From Flavobacterium okayamense (GTDB taxonomy: Bacteria > Bacteroidota > Bacteroidia > Flavobacteriales > Flavobacteriaceae), in NCBI RefSeq assembly GCF_019702945.1, contig NZ_AP024749.1, positions 2,108,001 through 2,172,000 of the forward strand: a DNA stretch of 64,000 nucleotides. Reading direction: 5' to 3'. Positions 27,848 through 36,637 of the stretch are shown here, in pieces. Within the stretch, counting starts at the first letter, position 1; the number at the start of each line of letters is the position of its first letter. The translations under genes and the position numbers were made by a program. The notes below the pieces were generated by a model. The model ran no database searches. It was not told the DNA's origin and saw only the letters and a list, made by a program, of their open reading frames with translations.

Positions 27848-28978
27848 ATGAAGATTGCAATTGTTTGTTATCCTACCTTTGGTGGTAGTGGAGTTGTAGC
27901 TACTGAGTTAGGCCTTGAACTGGCAAGAAGAGGTCACGAAATTCATTTTATAACCTACCGCCAACCCGTTCGTTTAGAATTATTAAATCAAAATATTTTT
28001 TACCACGAAGTTCACGTTCCCGAATATCCCTTATTTCATTATCAACCGTATGAGCTTGCTTTATCTAGTAAGTTAGTAGATATGATAAAGTTACATAAAA
28101 TTGAACTTCTTCATGTACATTATGCAATTCCACATGCATATGCAGGTTATATGGCTAAAAAAATGTTAGAAGAAGAAGGAATAAAAGTTCCAATGGTAAC
28201 AACTTTACACGGTACTGATATTACATTAGTTGGGAAGCATCCATTTTATCGTCCAGCAGTTAATTTCAGTATTAATCAATCTGATATTGTGACAAGTGTT
28301 TCTAAAAGTTTGCGAGACGATACTTATAAACTTTTTGAGATCAAAAAAGAAATAGAAGTTATTCCAAACTTTATTGAGATAGATAAAACAGAAATTTCAA
28401 AACAAGCTCCTTGTTCAAGAAGTTTAATGGCTAAAGAAAATGAACGAATCATTACTCACATTTCAAACTTCAGAAAAGTAAAGCGAATTGAAGATGTAAT
28501 TCGAATTTTCTATAAAGTTCAAGAAAAACTGCCAGCAAAATTAATGATGGTTGGTGATGGTCCTGAAAAAGAAAAAGCTGAACAATTATGCGAAGATTTA
28601 AACATTTCTAATAAAGTTATTTTTTTTGGAAATAGTAATGAAATTGATAAAATTTTATGCTATTCTGATTTATTTTTATTACCATCAGAAACAGAAAGTT
28701 TTGGTTTAGCTGCTCTTGAAGCTATGGCATGTGGTGTACCAGTTATTTCTACTAATTCAGGTGGATTGCCAGAAGTTAATATTCATGGGAAAACTGGATT
28801 TTTAAGTGATGTTGGAAATGTAGTTGAAATGAGTGAAAATGCTATTAAGGTATTAGAGAATGAAGATTTATTAAATCAATTTAAAAGCAATGCTCTTAAT
28901 AATGCTACATTATTTGATATTAAAAATATTCTACCTCTTTATGAAAATATTTATAACAAAGCTTTGCAATCAATATGA
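27848..28978 (+). CDS. bshA: N-acetyl-alpha-D-glucosaminyl L-malate synthase BshA
   Basis: 376 residues, GT4 glycosyltransferase. It begins KIAIVCYPTFGGSGVVATELG, the BshA-specific N-terminal loop, followed by HVHYAIPHAYAGY, TLHGTDITLVG and the C-terminal nucleotide-sugar site ETESFGLAALEAMACGVPVI. BshA transfers GlcNAc from UDP-GlcNAc to L-malate, the first step of bacillithiol synthesis, a thiol used by Firmicutes and many Bacteroidota. The next gene overlaps its stop by four bases. The other bsh genes are not in the window. Confidence 0.95.
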   Translation: MKIAIVCYPTFGGSGVVATELGLELARRGHEIHFITYRQPVRLELLNQNIFYHEVHVPEYPLFHYQPYELALSSKLVDMIKLHKIELLHVHYAIPHAYAGYMAKKMLEEEGIKVPMVTTLHGTDITLVGKHPFYRPAVNFSINQSDIVTSVSKSLRDDTYKLFEIKKEIEVIPNFIEIDKTEISKQAPCSRSLMAKENERIITHISNFRKVKRIEDVIRIFYKVQEKLPAKLMMVGDGPEKEKAEQLCEDLNISNKVIFFGNSNEIDKILCYSDLFLLPSETESFGLAALEAMACGVPVISTNSGGLPEVNIHGKTGFLSDVGNVVEMSENAIKVLENEDLLNQFKSNALNNATLFDIKNILPLYENIYNKALQSI

Positions 28979-29406
28979 GAAAATTAGCCATTTTATTTAG
29001 TTTCTTTTTGTTTTCATGTAATTCTTCAAAAAAAATATATTCAGATAATTCTTTTGAAAATTTATATAAAGCTGAAATAGGTGGTAAATCAGAACTCAGT
29101 TTTGAACATATTCATACAAATAATAAATATTTAGAGCTTATTAATCGCTTAAATTTAAATGATATTGAAGACCAAAAATTACTCGATATTAATTTTAAAG
29201 AAAACGATGTATTAGTTACTTATTTGGGAGAAAGAACTACAGGTGGATACTCTATTGAAATTGAGGAAGTTTATTGGAAAGAATCTATTTTATATGTTAA
29301 GACTAAAGAAATTAAACCTGGAAAAGGAGATATGGTTACAATGGTAATAACGCATCCTTTTTGCATTTCATTGATACCTAAAGCTGATAAAGTTATATTA
29401 AAATAA
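28975..29406 (+). CDS. Lipoprotein with PrcB C-terminal-like domain
   Basis: 143 residues. Lipobox at C15 (FFLFSCNSS), so a lipid-anchored periplasmic or surface protein. The stretch GERTTGGYSIEIEEV around residues 82-96 and the final GDMVTMVITHPF strand resemble the C-terminal domain of the PrcB subunit of the Treponema dentilisin complex (PrcB_C family), a small beta-rich module found as a lipoprotein in many Bacteroidota. Function unknown. Overlaps bshA by four bases and ends at a strong bidirectional terminator. Confidence 0.75.
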   Translation: MRKLAILFSFFLFSCNSSKKIYSDNSFENLYKAEIGGKSELSFEHIHTNNKYLELINRLNLNDIEDQKLLDINFKENDVLVTYLGERTTGGYSIEIEEVYWKESILYVKTKEIKPGKGDMVTMVITHPFCISLIPKADKVILK

Positions 29407-29440
29407 AAAAATCCCGATTGATTCGGGATTTTTTTATTTT
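29405..29440. terminator. Bidirectional intrinsic terminator
   Basis: Stem with AAATCCCGA (29409-29417) and TCGGGATTT (29423-29431), extended by A:T pairs to 13 bp, 5-base loop, A-run before and T-run after. It sits between the convergent PrcB-like lipoprotein gene and the minus-strand outer membrane protein gene and can serve both. Confidence 0.85.
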
Positions 29441-29452
29441 AATTGGTATCTA

Positions 29453-29944
29453 TTACCATCTATATCTAATACCTAATGCGATATCTGGACCAAATCCATC
29501 TCTAAAATCAGCATAGTCTCCACCAAAATATAACTCAGGTCTGAAGTCTAATGATAATTGTAATGGGAAATCAAAATTATATTCGATACCTAAATCACCA
29601 GCAGCTAATACAAATGAACCATCATCTTTAAATCCATCTTTATTATAACTCCAAGATCCTACACCAGCACCTGCACCTGCATACCAATTAAAACCCCCAT
29701 CAATATTCCATACCCATTGGTATAAACCTACTAACTTAAAGGCATCAACATTTTTACTGTTTCTCCATCCTAAATCAAATTCTAATCTGTTGTTTGACGA
29801 TAATCCTCTTTGGTATGAAATTTCTCCACCAAAACCATCATTATCACCTAAACGTAATCCTAATGCATTTTTTGAAATGTCCTGTGCTTGAGCGCTAAAT
29901 ACCATTCCGAATAGTATAAAAGCTGATAAAAGTAATTTTTTCAT
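29453..29944 (-). CDS. Small outer membrane beta-barrel protein
   Basis: 163 residues. Signal peptide 1-20 (ending SAQAQ) then an eight-stranded-barrel-like pattern (GLRLGDNDGFGGEISYQRGL, FNWYAGAGAGVGSWSY, PLQLSLDFRPELYF) ending in the aromatic C-terminal RYRW that suits BAM recognition. Similar to the OmpW/OmpX-size barrels. No specific function. It has its own transcript: 87 bases to the upstream gene and a terminator at its end. Confidence 0.8.
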   Translation of the reverse strand: MKKLLLSAFILFGMVFSAQAQDISKNALGLRLGDNDGFGGEISYQRGLSSNNRLEFDLGWRNSKNVDAFKLVGLYQWVWNIDGGFNWYAGAGAGVGSWSYNKDGFKDDGSFVLAAGDLGIEYNFDFPLQLSLDFRPELYFGGDYADFRDGFGPDIALGIRYRW

Positions 29945-30031
29945 AATTTTCGTATTTAATTTATTACAAATTTAGATATAATAACGTGACGAAGGTTTAT
30001 ATTATTTTCTTTTTTATTTATAAAATTATGA

Positions 30032-30826
30032 TTAATTAATAAGATAAGTGTCTAATAACTCTTCTTGATCTTGAGAAGCACTTGCAGGAATTCCAAATTG
30101 TGAGATTTGAGAAGCAAATAAAGGATCTATAGTATAACTGAAAGTTGAGTTTGATTTGAATACTCCAATGTTTTCTGCAATTAATTGTTCAGAAACTAAT
30201 ACATCTTGGCTACTTAATACAGGCAATGCAAATCCATTAAAATCAGTAGTAATATTCATGTTCAAAGTGATAATAGTAGATTTTACATTTGTATAAGTTT
30301 CTCCATTTGAAGTAAACGTTGTATAACTATTGCCAGCTGTTGACTTAAGTGTATAGTTAATTGTTAAAGGAAAAGTTCCAACGGTTTGTTGAAAAGAGTC
30401 TGAATACGTATCTAGCGTAGTACCTTGACTTGCATTTGGATTAAAAATTACAAAATCGTCTAATGAAATTGAAATATTTGTTGGTAAACCCTGATTAGCT
30501 CCAAAATCTAAGCTTCCTGATAAAAGAAGGTTGTAATTTTCCATCCTTACACCATTGTTGTTTAAACTTGAAGAATAAAAACCAGTTGGTAAACTTTCAG
30601 TTTTAAATTTTTTATAGGTTTTTCCGCTTATTACGGTGTCATTTGCAATGTATAACGAATCGCGCGAAGTTCCTGCTGCACCTGTAACATCATAAGTCCA
30701 ATAATCTCCATCTGTCAATGTTAGATTATAAGGTAGGTTGGAACCATTATTGGAATCATCAGAATCAGAAGAACAAGAGAATAAGGTTAAAATAAATAAA
30801 AAAGGTAATACTTTTAAGGCTTTCAT
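30032..30826 (-). CDS. Lipoprotein of unknown function
   Basis: 264 residues. Lipobox LTLFSCSSDSDD (C18) followed by the Ser/Asp/Asn-rich tether that is typical of Bacteroidota surface lipoproteins. The mature part is beta-rich, Thr/Ser/Asn-rich and without catalytic motifs (LTDGDYWTYDVTG near the start, seen in many Bacteroidota lipoproteins of unknown role). It lies 31 bases after the LpxH-like gene in the same direction, which may be only incidental co-transcription. Confidence 0.7.
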   Translation of the reverse strand: MKALKVLPFLFILTLFSCSSDSDDSNNGSNLPYNLTLTDGDYWTYDVTGAAGTSRDSLYIANDTVISGKTYKKFKTESLPTGFYSSSLNNNGVRMENYNLLLSGSLDFGANQGLPTNISISLDDFVIFNPNASQGTTLDTYSDSFQQTVGTFPLTINYTLKSTAGNSYTTFTSNGETYTNVKSTIITLNMNITTDFNGFALPVLSSQDVLVSEQLIAENIGVFKSNSTFSYTIDPLFASQISQFGIPASASQDQEELLDTYLIN

Positions 30827-30857
30827 AAATGTTAAAGATTTAGAAAGCTAATATATA

Positions 30858-31688
30858 TTATTTATGGGTATTTATCAAATTCACAAACATTTGTTCACTT
30901 AAAGTCGATTCCATCATAAAATATTCTTCTTCCTCGTTAACTTCTAAAATTGGTTTGTGTTCATATAATTTCCAACGCTTTCTATTATATTCTAATGCAG
31001 TAAGATTTTCAATCCAATCACCTGAATTTAAATATAAAGTTGACCCTTTTGAAGTTGATTTTCTAATAATTTTCGGTTCATGAATGTGACCACAAACAAC
31101 AAAATCATATTGATTGTCAATGGCAATATCAGAAGCAGTTTTTTCGAAATCTGAAATAAATTTAACGGCTTTTTTTACACTTCCTTTTATCTTTTTTGAA
31201 AGTGAATAAGGCTCTTTACCAATTTTACTTAAACACCAATTAATAAATCGATTTAATAAAATTAAATAATCGTACCCAACTCCACCTAGTTTTGCAATCC
31301 ATTTGGCAGAATGAACTGAGCTATCAAAAACATCGCCATGAAAAAACCATGCTTTTTTACCATTAAGTTCTAATACAATTTTGTCGAGCAATGAAAAGTT
31401 ACCCATATGAGTATCGCTGAATTTGCGTAGCATTTCATCATGATTACCTGTTAAATAGTAGACTTTTGTTCCTTTAGTAGAAAAACTTAGCAGTTTTTTT
31501 ATGACTTTTAAATGTGATTTTGGAAAATAAGATTTTCTGAAATTCCAAATGTCAATAATATCACCATTTAAAATTAAAGTTTTAGGTTTAATAGAATTCA
31601 AATATTCCAATAATTCTTTAGCATGACAACCATAGGTTCCTAAGTGTACATCGGAAATTACAACAAGTTCAACTGATCTTTTTTTCAA
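30858..31688 (-). CDS. UDP-2,3-diacylglucosamine diphosphatase-like metallophosphatase (LpxH family)
   Basis: 276 residues. Calcineurin-type metal motifs in order: SDVHLG (residues 12-17), NGDIIDIW, GNHDEM, FHGDVFD and VCGHIHEP. This set with the C-terminal helical insertion fits the LpxH/YbbF-like group that cleaves UDP-2,3-diacylglucosamine to lipid X in lipid A synthesis. Some Bacteroidota paralogues of this family have other substrates, so LpxH function is probable rather than sure. Faces aroC divergently. Confidence 0.85.
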   Translation of the reverse strand: MKKRSVELVVISDVHLGTYGCHAKELLEYLNSIKPKTLILNGDIIDIWNFRKSYFPKSHLKVIKKLLSFSTKGTKVYYLTGNHDEMLRKFSDTHMGNFSLLDKIVLELNGKKAWFFHGDVFDSSVHSAKWIAKLGGVGYDYLILLNRFINWCLSKIGKEPYSLSKKIKGSVKKAVKFISDFEKTASDIAIDNQYDFVVCGHIHEPKIIRKSTSKGSTLYLNSGDWIENLTALEYNRKRWKLYEHKPILEVNEEEEYFMMESTLSEQMFVNLINTHK

Positions 31689-31811
31689 AATGAAAGTTTC
31701 TTCAAAAAAAGTATACTTAAATTAATTCAGCATAAATGTAATATTATCAATTTGTTATGGATAAAAGTCTTATGTTAAATAAAAGTATAGGTATTGCGTT
31801 TAAAAAATAGC

Positions 31812-31819
31812 TATTTTTG
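31812..31819 (+). promoter_or_regulatory. Candidate -7 promoter box for aroC
   Basis: TATTTTTG fits TAnnTTTG; a TTG lies at 31794-31796 (15 bases away, a little short). The box ends at an in-frame GTG (31819), so that codon cannot be the start and the ATG at 31837 is preferred. Confidence 0.4.
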
Positions 31820-31836
31820 TGGAAAACCAATTCAAT

Positions 31837-32904
31837 ATGGCAGGGAATACCTTTGGAAAATTATTTAAACTTACAACTTTTGGAGAATCTCATGGAGAAG
31901 CATTAGGTGGAATTATTGATGGTTGTCCTGCTGGGATTGAACTAGATTTTGAGTCTATACAAAAAGAAATGCAACGAAGAAAACCTGGGCAATCTTCTAT
32001 TGTTACACAAAGAAAAGAAGAAGATGAAGTTCAGTTTTTGTCTGGAATTTTTGAAAGAAAAACAACGGGGACACCAATAGGTTTTATTATTCCAAATACC
32101 AATCAAAAGTCTAATGATTATTCACATATTGAAAACTCATATCGTCCAAGTCATGCCGATTATGTTTACGAACAAAAATATGGTATAAGAGATTATCGTG
32201 GTGGTGGAAGAAGTTCTGCAAGAGAAACAGCAAGTAGAGTAGTAGGTGGAGCAATAGCTAAGCAAATTATTCCTCAAATTAAAATAAATGCATTTGTTTC
32301 ATCAGTTGGTGAAATTTTTATAGATAAACCGTATCAAGAGTTAGATTTTTCAAAAATTGAAAGTAATGCTGTTCGCTGCCCAGATGAAGCTAGTGCTTTA
32401 AAAATGGAAGAACACATTAAAGAAATCAAAAAACAAGGAGATACTATTGGCGGTACAATTACTTGTGTAATTCAAAATGTTCCCATTGGATTGGGCGAAC
32501 CTGTTTTTGATAAACTACATGCAGAATTAGGAAAAGCAATGCTTTCGATTAATGCTGTTAAAGGCTTTGAATTTGGTAGCGGATTTTGTGGTGCTAAAAT
32601 GAAAGGAAGCGATCATAACGACTCTTACAATGAAGATGGAACTACAAAAACGAATCTATCGGGTGGAATTCAAGGTGGAATCAGCAACGGTATGGATATT
32701 TATTTTAGAGTAGCATTTAAACCTGTTGCAACATTAATACAAAAACAAGAAGTGCTTACTAATAGAGGTGAATTAATTGAACAACAAGGAAAAGGTAGAC
32801 ACGATCCTTGTGTTGTGCCGAGAGCCGTTCCTATAGTTGAAGCTATGGCGGCTTTGGTAATTGCTGATTATTTTTTACAAAATAAAGTATATAAAAACGA
32901 CTAA
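31837..32904 (+). CDS. aroC: Chorismate synthase
   Basis: 355 residues from the ATG at 31837 ([10 protein letters not shown]). Signature [23 protein letters not shown] at the N-terminus (FMN/substrate His), [29 protein letters not shown] in the middle and [26 protein letters not shown] at the end. Catalyses the last shikimate step, 5-enolpyruvylshikimate-3-phosphate to chorismate, with reduced FMN. Length normal. A GTG 18 bases upstream lies in the promoter. Its stop is inside a perfect terminator stem shared with the facing 47-residue gene. Confidence 0.97.
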   Translation: MAGNTFGKLFKLTTFGESHGEALGGIIDGCPAGIELDFESIQKEMQRRKPGQSSIVTQRKEEDEVQFLSGIFERKTTGTPIGFIIPNTNQKSNDYSHIENSYRPSHADYVYEQKYGIRDYRGGGRSSARETASRVVGGAIAKQIIPQIKINAFVSSVGEIFIDKPYQELDFSKIESNAVRCPDEASALKMEEHIKEIKKQGDTIGGTITCVIQNVPIGLGEPVFDKLHAELGKAMLSINAVKGFEFGSGFCGAKMKGSDHNDSYNEDGTTKTNLSGGIQGGISNGMDIYFRVAFKPVATLIQKQEVLTNRGELIEQQGKGRHDPCVVPRAVPIVEAMAALVIADYFLQNKVYKND

Positions 32905-32928
32905 GTAATCTTAGTCGTTTTCTTTTTT
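32894..32928. terminator. Bidirectional terminator overlapping both convergent stop codons
   Basis: AAAACGACTAAG (32894-32905) and CTTAGTCGTTTT (32910-32921) form a perfect 12-bp stem with a TAAT loop, then CTTTTTT. The stem contains the aroC TAA (32902-32904) and, on the other strand, the stop of the 47-residue gene (32911-32913). Confidence 0.85.
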
Positions 32929-33054
32929 CTTTTTATCGGAATTCATCATCATCATTACTGCACCAACAAGTCCTAAAATTACTAAGGTAAATATTCCAAC
33001 CATTATAAAAGCACCATTAGTAAAATCAAATAAAGGAAGAACTAGACTTTTCAT
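32911..33054 (-). CDS. Small single-pass membrane protein (47 residues)
   Basis: ATG at 33054, stop within the terminator stem. The product has a short N-terminal segment, a hydrophobic helix of about 22 residues (GAFIMVGIFTLVILGLVGAV), a run of four Met, then a charged tail NSDKKKKEND. The size, the helix-plus-charged-tail plan and a good -7 box (TAATTTTG at 33077-33084, 5' leader of about 16 bases) support a real gene. Positive-inside rule puts the C-terminus in the cytosol. Family not recognised. Confidence 0.7.
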   Translation of the reverse strand: MKSLVLPLFDFTNGAFIMVGIFTLVILGLVGAVMMMMNSDKKKKEND

Positions 33055-33076
33055 GTTTTTAGTTTTAGAATTTAAA

Positions 33077-33084
33077 CAAAATTA
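33077..33084 (-). promoter_or_regulatory. Candidate -7 promoter box for the 47-residue membrane protein gene
   Basis: TAATTTTG on the minus strand, 22 bases before the ATG at 33054. It matches TAnnTTTG; no clear -33 TTG. Confidence 0.35.
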
Positions 33085-33121
33085 CATCGTTACGTAAAAT
33101 TAAAAACTGATTTTTGTCATA

Positions 33122-33538
33122 CTACTCTAAAAACTTTGCTTTTAATTCTGGAGTTGGAATCATACACGCTTCTTTTTTACCATACCATTTGTAACGATTT
33201 TTGGCTATAAAATCATAAACTCCATTTTTAATGAAATTTGGAACGTGAATAAATATGTAAAGTACAGCATGCCAACTTTTTAATTCTTTAGCAATACGCA
33301 ATGCTGCTTCAGCTTTGAAATAGTATGCAATTCCAGGTTCGTATAAAATAATAGAATCGGTTTTTGAAGTATCAATTCCTAAGTATTTGATGATTTGTTG
33401 ACCTAATTCAGATTGTATCGCAACAAATCTAAAAACATCGTTCTTGTCATTTTTTATAATAAACTGAACTGAAACATCACACAAATTGCAAACGCCATCA
33501 AACAGAATAATCTTTTTATTTTCAGGTAAATTAATCAT
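33122..33538 (-). CDS. DCC family thiol-disulfide oxidoreductase-like protein (DUF393)
   Basis: 138 residues from ATG 33538. The motif LFDGVCNLCDVSVQFI (residues 9-24) is the DCC (Asp-Cys-Cys) signature with a CxxC pair, followed by FVAIQSELGQQI and the terminal helices IHVPNFIKNGVYDFIAKNRYKWYG. Members are thioredoxin-fold-like, predicted to act in thiol redox reactions; substrates unknown. It precedes (in the minus direction follows) mutS2 by about 70 bases and may share its transcript. Confidence 0.88.
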   Translation of the reverse strand: MINLPENKKIILFDGVCNLCDVSVQFIIKNDKNDVFRFVAIQSELGQQIIKYLGIDTSKTDSIILYEPGIAYYFKAEAALRIAKELKSWHAVLYIFIHVPNFIKNGVYDFIAKNRYKWYGKKEACMIPTPELKAKFLE

Positions 33539-33605
33539 AATTAACAATTACGAATTTTAAATTACGAATTCCATCTTCATATTTTCAAACCAATAAATTT
33601 TCAAA

Positions 33606-35774
33606 TTAGATAGGTTGAATATATTCCAATTGATCTAAACTCACTTTTGAAGTAAAGATACCATAATTTACAACAGCTTTGGTTTTCTCAATTTTATCAA
33701 TAGTTCCAATAGCTTTTCCATCAATCATACGAACTCTATCACCAACTTTCAGTACAACTTTTGGTTTATTTTCTTCCGCTTTTTTAGCTTCAATTTTCTT
33801 TTCTTTCTTCTCTTTTCGAATTTCTTCTACTTTAACTTGTACTTCTGCAATTACTTCTTTTTCAACCTTTTCTTTAGCAATTTTTTCCTTCTTGGTGATT
33901 TTCTTCCTTTTTGAGTTTTCAATCTCAACCATTTTCAAAAATTCTCCAATTAATACTTTTTTGTCTTTGTTGTTGAAATACTTTTCAGACATATCGTCTA
34001 AACGTTGACCCAAGTAAATCAGGCGTTGGTTCGCATCATATAATTCTTGATAACGCTCTAATTTGTCTTGAATTTTAGCATTAATCTGTTCCATTTTCTG
34101 ACTTTCTTCTCGCGCTTTGCTTTCTTCTTCTTTTAAAGTTTGAGACGTTTTTTCTAATTTCGAACGCTCTTTTTGTAGCGTTGCTATGGTTTTATCGAAA
34201 CGAACTTTTCCTTTTTCGATTTTCTTTTTCGCACGATTAATCAAACCATACGGAATGCCATTTTTTTGTGCTACTTCAAAAGTAAACGAACTTCCAGCTT
34301 GGCCTAAATGTAATTTATACATCGGCTCTAATGATTTCTCATCAAATAGCATGTTGGCATTTGTTGCAAATGGTAATTCATTCGCCAATATCTTCAAATT
34401 GGTATAATGCGTAGTAATAATTCCGAAAGCTTCACGAGCGTAAAATTCTTCTAAAAATGTTTCCGCTAAAGCACCACCTAATTCAGGATCGGAACCGGTA
34501 CCAAATTCGTCAATTAAGAACAAAGTTTTATCGTTACATTTCTTCAAGAAATAGTTCATGTTCTTTAAACGATAACTATAGGTACTCAAATGATTTTCAA
34601 TAGATTGATTATCGCCAATATCCGTTAAAATTCTATCGAATAAAAAAGTTTCGCTTCGTTCGTGAACCGGAATCAAAATGCCACTTTGCAGCATCAACTG
34701 TAATAAACCTATAGTTTTCAGTGTAATACTTTTTCCTCCAGCATTGGGTCCAGAAATTACAATAATTCGGTTATCGTTTTGTAATTCGATAGTTTGGGGA
34801 TAAATGACTTCGTTTTTAGCTTTGTTGTTTATCCACAAAATAGGGTGGAAGGCATCTCGAAAATACAAACGCTTTTCGTTAGTAATATTCGGTAAAAGTC
34901 CGTTAATTTTATTTGCATATTTCGCCTTTGCAGCAATAACATCAATATCGCTAAGAAACTCTTGATATTCAGCTAAGTTTTCTTTAAACGGACGAATTTC
35001 ATTTGTTAATCGTTTTAAAATGCGTACAATTTCCTCGCGTTCATCTTGCAGTAAATCGGCTAATTCACGAGAATAGCGTAAAGTTGCTTCTGGTTCTATA
35101 TACACTATACTTCCGGTTTTAGAACTTCCCATCACCGAACCTTTCACTTTCTTGCGATACATTGCTAAAACCGCTAAAACTCTGCGATTTTCTACTATTG
35201 TTTCTTTAATATCATCTAAATATCCTGCCGAATTGTATTGCGTTAGCGCTAAACCAAAACTCTGGTTGATTTTTCCGCGAACGATTTGAATACTTTTACG
35301 AATGTGAACCAAATCTGGCGAAGCATTGTTTTTAATTTCGCCATATTTATCAAACACATTATCAATGGAAGCATTGATTTGTTTTTCAACTGCAATTTCA
35401 ATCGCTTTTTTGTTTAGTTCGGGATAATAGTCTTCAAACTTTTTGAAGTATTTAATTAAGGTAATCGCAGTTTCGGCAACATGAGCGAGTTTTTTAAAAC
35501 TTTGTGCTTCCAGAAAACTATCTTCAATTCCTAAAAATTTAAGTTCGTTTGAAATGGTTTCAAATCCGTGATTAGGAATTGCATTATTATTGGTAAAAGA
35601 AGCTTGATATTCAGAAGTTTGCTTCAAATTAGCCAACAATTGCGCTTTGTATTGAAAAGGCTCAATAGCCAATGCTTTTTGATTCCCTAATTCGGTATTA
35701 CAATAGGCCGCAATGGTTTCTAAAATGGTATTGAATTCTAAATCTTGTAAGGTCTTTTTAGTGACTGAAATCAT
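33606..35774 (-). CDS. mutS2: MutS2-family DNA-binding ATPase (lacking a visible Smr domain)
   Basis: 722 residues. Core and clamp helices, then the ABC-type ATPase with Walker A SGPNAGGKS (about residues 341-349), LFLIDEFGTGSDPELGGALAE (Walker B/signature) and ITTHYTNLK. A long charged coiled coil follows (about 510-670, Glu/Lys-rich) and a final KOW-like beta segment (VGDRVRMIDGKAIGTI). The protein stops at YIQPI without the usual C-terminal Smr nuclease domain of about 80 residues; full-length homologues in Bacillus are about 785. MutS2 binds branched DNA and stalled ribosomes in other species. Divergent from ung. Confidence 0.93.
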   Translation of the reverse strand: MISVTKKTLQDLEFNTILETIAAYCNTELGNQKALAIEPFQYKAQLLANLKQTSEYQASFTNNNAIPNHGFETISNELKFLGIEDSFLEAQSFKKLAHVAETAITLIKYFKKFEDYYPELNKKAIEIAVEKQINASIDNVFDKYGEIKNNASPDLVHIRKSIQIVRGKINQSFGLALTQYNSAGYLDDIKETIVENRRVLAVLAMYRKKVKGSVMGSSKTGSIVYIEPEATLRYSRELADLLQDEREEIVRILKRLTNEIRPFKENLAEYQEFLSDIDVIAAKAKYANKINGLLPNITNEKRLYFRDAFHPILWINNKAKNEVIYPQTIELQNDNRIIVISGPNAGGKSITLKTIGLLQLMLQSGILIPVHERSETFLFDRILTDIGDNQSIENHLSTYSYRLKNMNYFLKKCNDKTLFLIDEFGTGSDPELGGALAETFLEEFYAREAFGIITTHYTNLKILANELPFATNANMLFDEKSLEPMYKLHLGQAGSSFTFEVAQKNGIPYGLINRAKKKIEKGKVRFDKTIATLQKERSKLEKTSQTLKEEESKAREESQKMEQINAKIQDKLERYQELYDANQRLIYLGQRLDDMSEKYFNNKDKKVLIGEFLKMVEIENSKRKKITKKEKIAKEKVEKEVIAEVQVKVEEIRKEKKEKKIEAKKAEENKPKVVLKVGDRVRMIDGKAIGTIDKIEKTKAVVNYGIFTSKVSLDQLEYIQPI

Positions 35775-35796
35775 CTTCTTTTTCTCGCTTTAACTG

Positions 35797-35804
35797 CAAA
35801 TTTA
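35797..35804 (-). promoter_or_regulatory. Candidate -7 box for mutS2
   Basis: TAAATTTG on the minus strand, 23 bases before the mutS2 ATG; matches TAnnTTTG, no good TTG at -33. Confidence 0.3.
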
Positions 35805-35827
35805 CAAGCATTTGTATGATTTATTTC

Positions 35828-35835
35828 TATTTTTG
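35828..35835 (+). promoter_or_regulatory. Candidate -7 box for ung
   Basis: TATTTTTG, 16 bases before the ung ATG. A TTG lies at 35812-35814 (13 bases away, short for the -33 element). Together with the mutS2 box it forms a compact divergent promoter of under 80 bases. Confidence 0.35.
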
Positions 35836-35850
35836 AGAAAATTTTAAAGT

Positions 35851-36528
35851 ATGTTCGCAAAAATCGATTCGTCTTGGCAACAACACTTACAACAAGAGTT
35901 TGAAAAACCGTATTTTAAAGACTTGCAACAAAAAGTGGAAGAAGAATATATATTGCATACTTGTTTTCCGCCAAAGGAGTTGATTTTTAATGCGTTTAAT
36001 GCGTGTGCTTTTGATGCTGTAAATGTGGTAATTTTAGGACAAGATCCGTATCATGGTGAAGGCGAAGCAAATGGGTTAGCATTTTCGGTGAATGATGGCA
36101 TAAAAATTCCACCTTCATTGCGAAATATTTACCGTGAAATTAATGCTGAATACGAATCTATTTTTGAACCCATTGAACAAACTTCTGGAAATTTAGAGCG
36201 TTGGGCAAAACAAGGTGTTTTATTGTTAAACGCTACGTTAACGGTGAGAAAAGATACGCCAAATAGTCACAAACATTTGCATTGGCAACAATTTACCGAT
36301 GCTGTAATACAAACGATTTCTAACGAAAAGGAAAATGTAGTGTTTTTGTTATGGGGAAGTTTTGCGCAAAAGAAAGCGAGCTTAATTGATACTACAAAAC
36401 ATCATGTGTTAACTTCTGGACATCCATCACCGATGAGCGCCAACCAAGGAAAATGGTTTGGTAACCAACATTTTATGAAAACGAATGAGATTTTGAAATG
36501 TGTTGGGAAAGAGAAAATTGAATGGTAG
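35851..36528 (+). CDS. ung: Uracil-DNA glycosylase
   Basis: 225 residues. Family 1 UDG: water-activating loop GQDPYHG with D65, the aromatic LAFSV, LLNATLTV, uracil-recognition VVFLLWGSFAQ and the minor-groove loop GHPSPMSA with the second catalytic His. Removes uracil from DNA for base-excision repair. Length normal; start supported by FAKIDSSWQQHL which is the common N-terminus. Followed by a non-coding stretch with a REP-like hairpin. Confidence 0.97.
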   Translation: MFAKIDSSWQQHLQQEFEKPYFKDLQQKVEEEYILHTCFPPKELIFNAFNACAFDAVNVVILGQDPYHGEGEANGLAFSVNDGIKIPPSLRNIYREINAEYESIFEPIEQTSGNLERWAKQGVLLLNATLTVRKDTPNSHKHLHWQQFTDAVIQTISNEKENVVFLLWGSFAQKKASLIDTTKHHVLTSGHPSPMSANQGKWFGNQHFMKTNEILKCVGKEKIEW

Positions 36529-36540
36529 GTTAAAAAAGAA

Positions 36541-36561
36541 GCACGGACTGAAAATCCGCGC
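36541..36561. repeat. REP-like small hairpin downstream of ung
   Basis: GCACGGA (36541-36547) and TCCGCGC (36555-36561) pair over seven positions with one mismatch that becomes G:U in RNA of the minus strand; loop CTGAAAA. This GC-rich element, continuing to GCTATCGGGATT, stands out from the AT-rich surroundings and resembles an extragenic palindrome. No second copy is visible in the window. Confidence 0.35.
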
Positions 36562-36637
36562 TATCGGGATTGAGTGGTAAAGTAAATTAAAGCTATATTA
36601 AAAAATACTTTACTAAGAGCTTAATTAAGAAAATAGC

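Noticed and set aside
31819..31836. GTG start extending AroC by six residues
   Set aside because: The codon overlaps a TATTTTTG promoter box and the conserved N-terminus starts at the following ATG.
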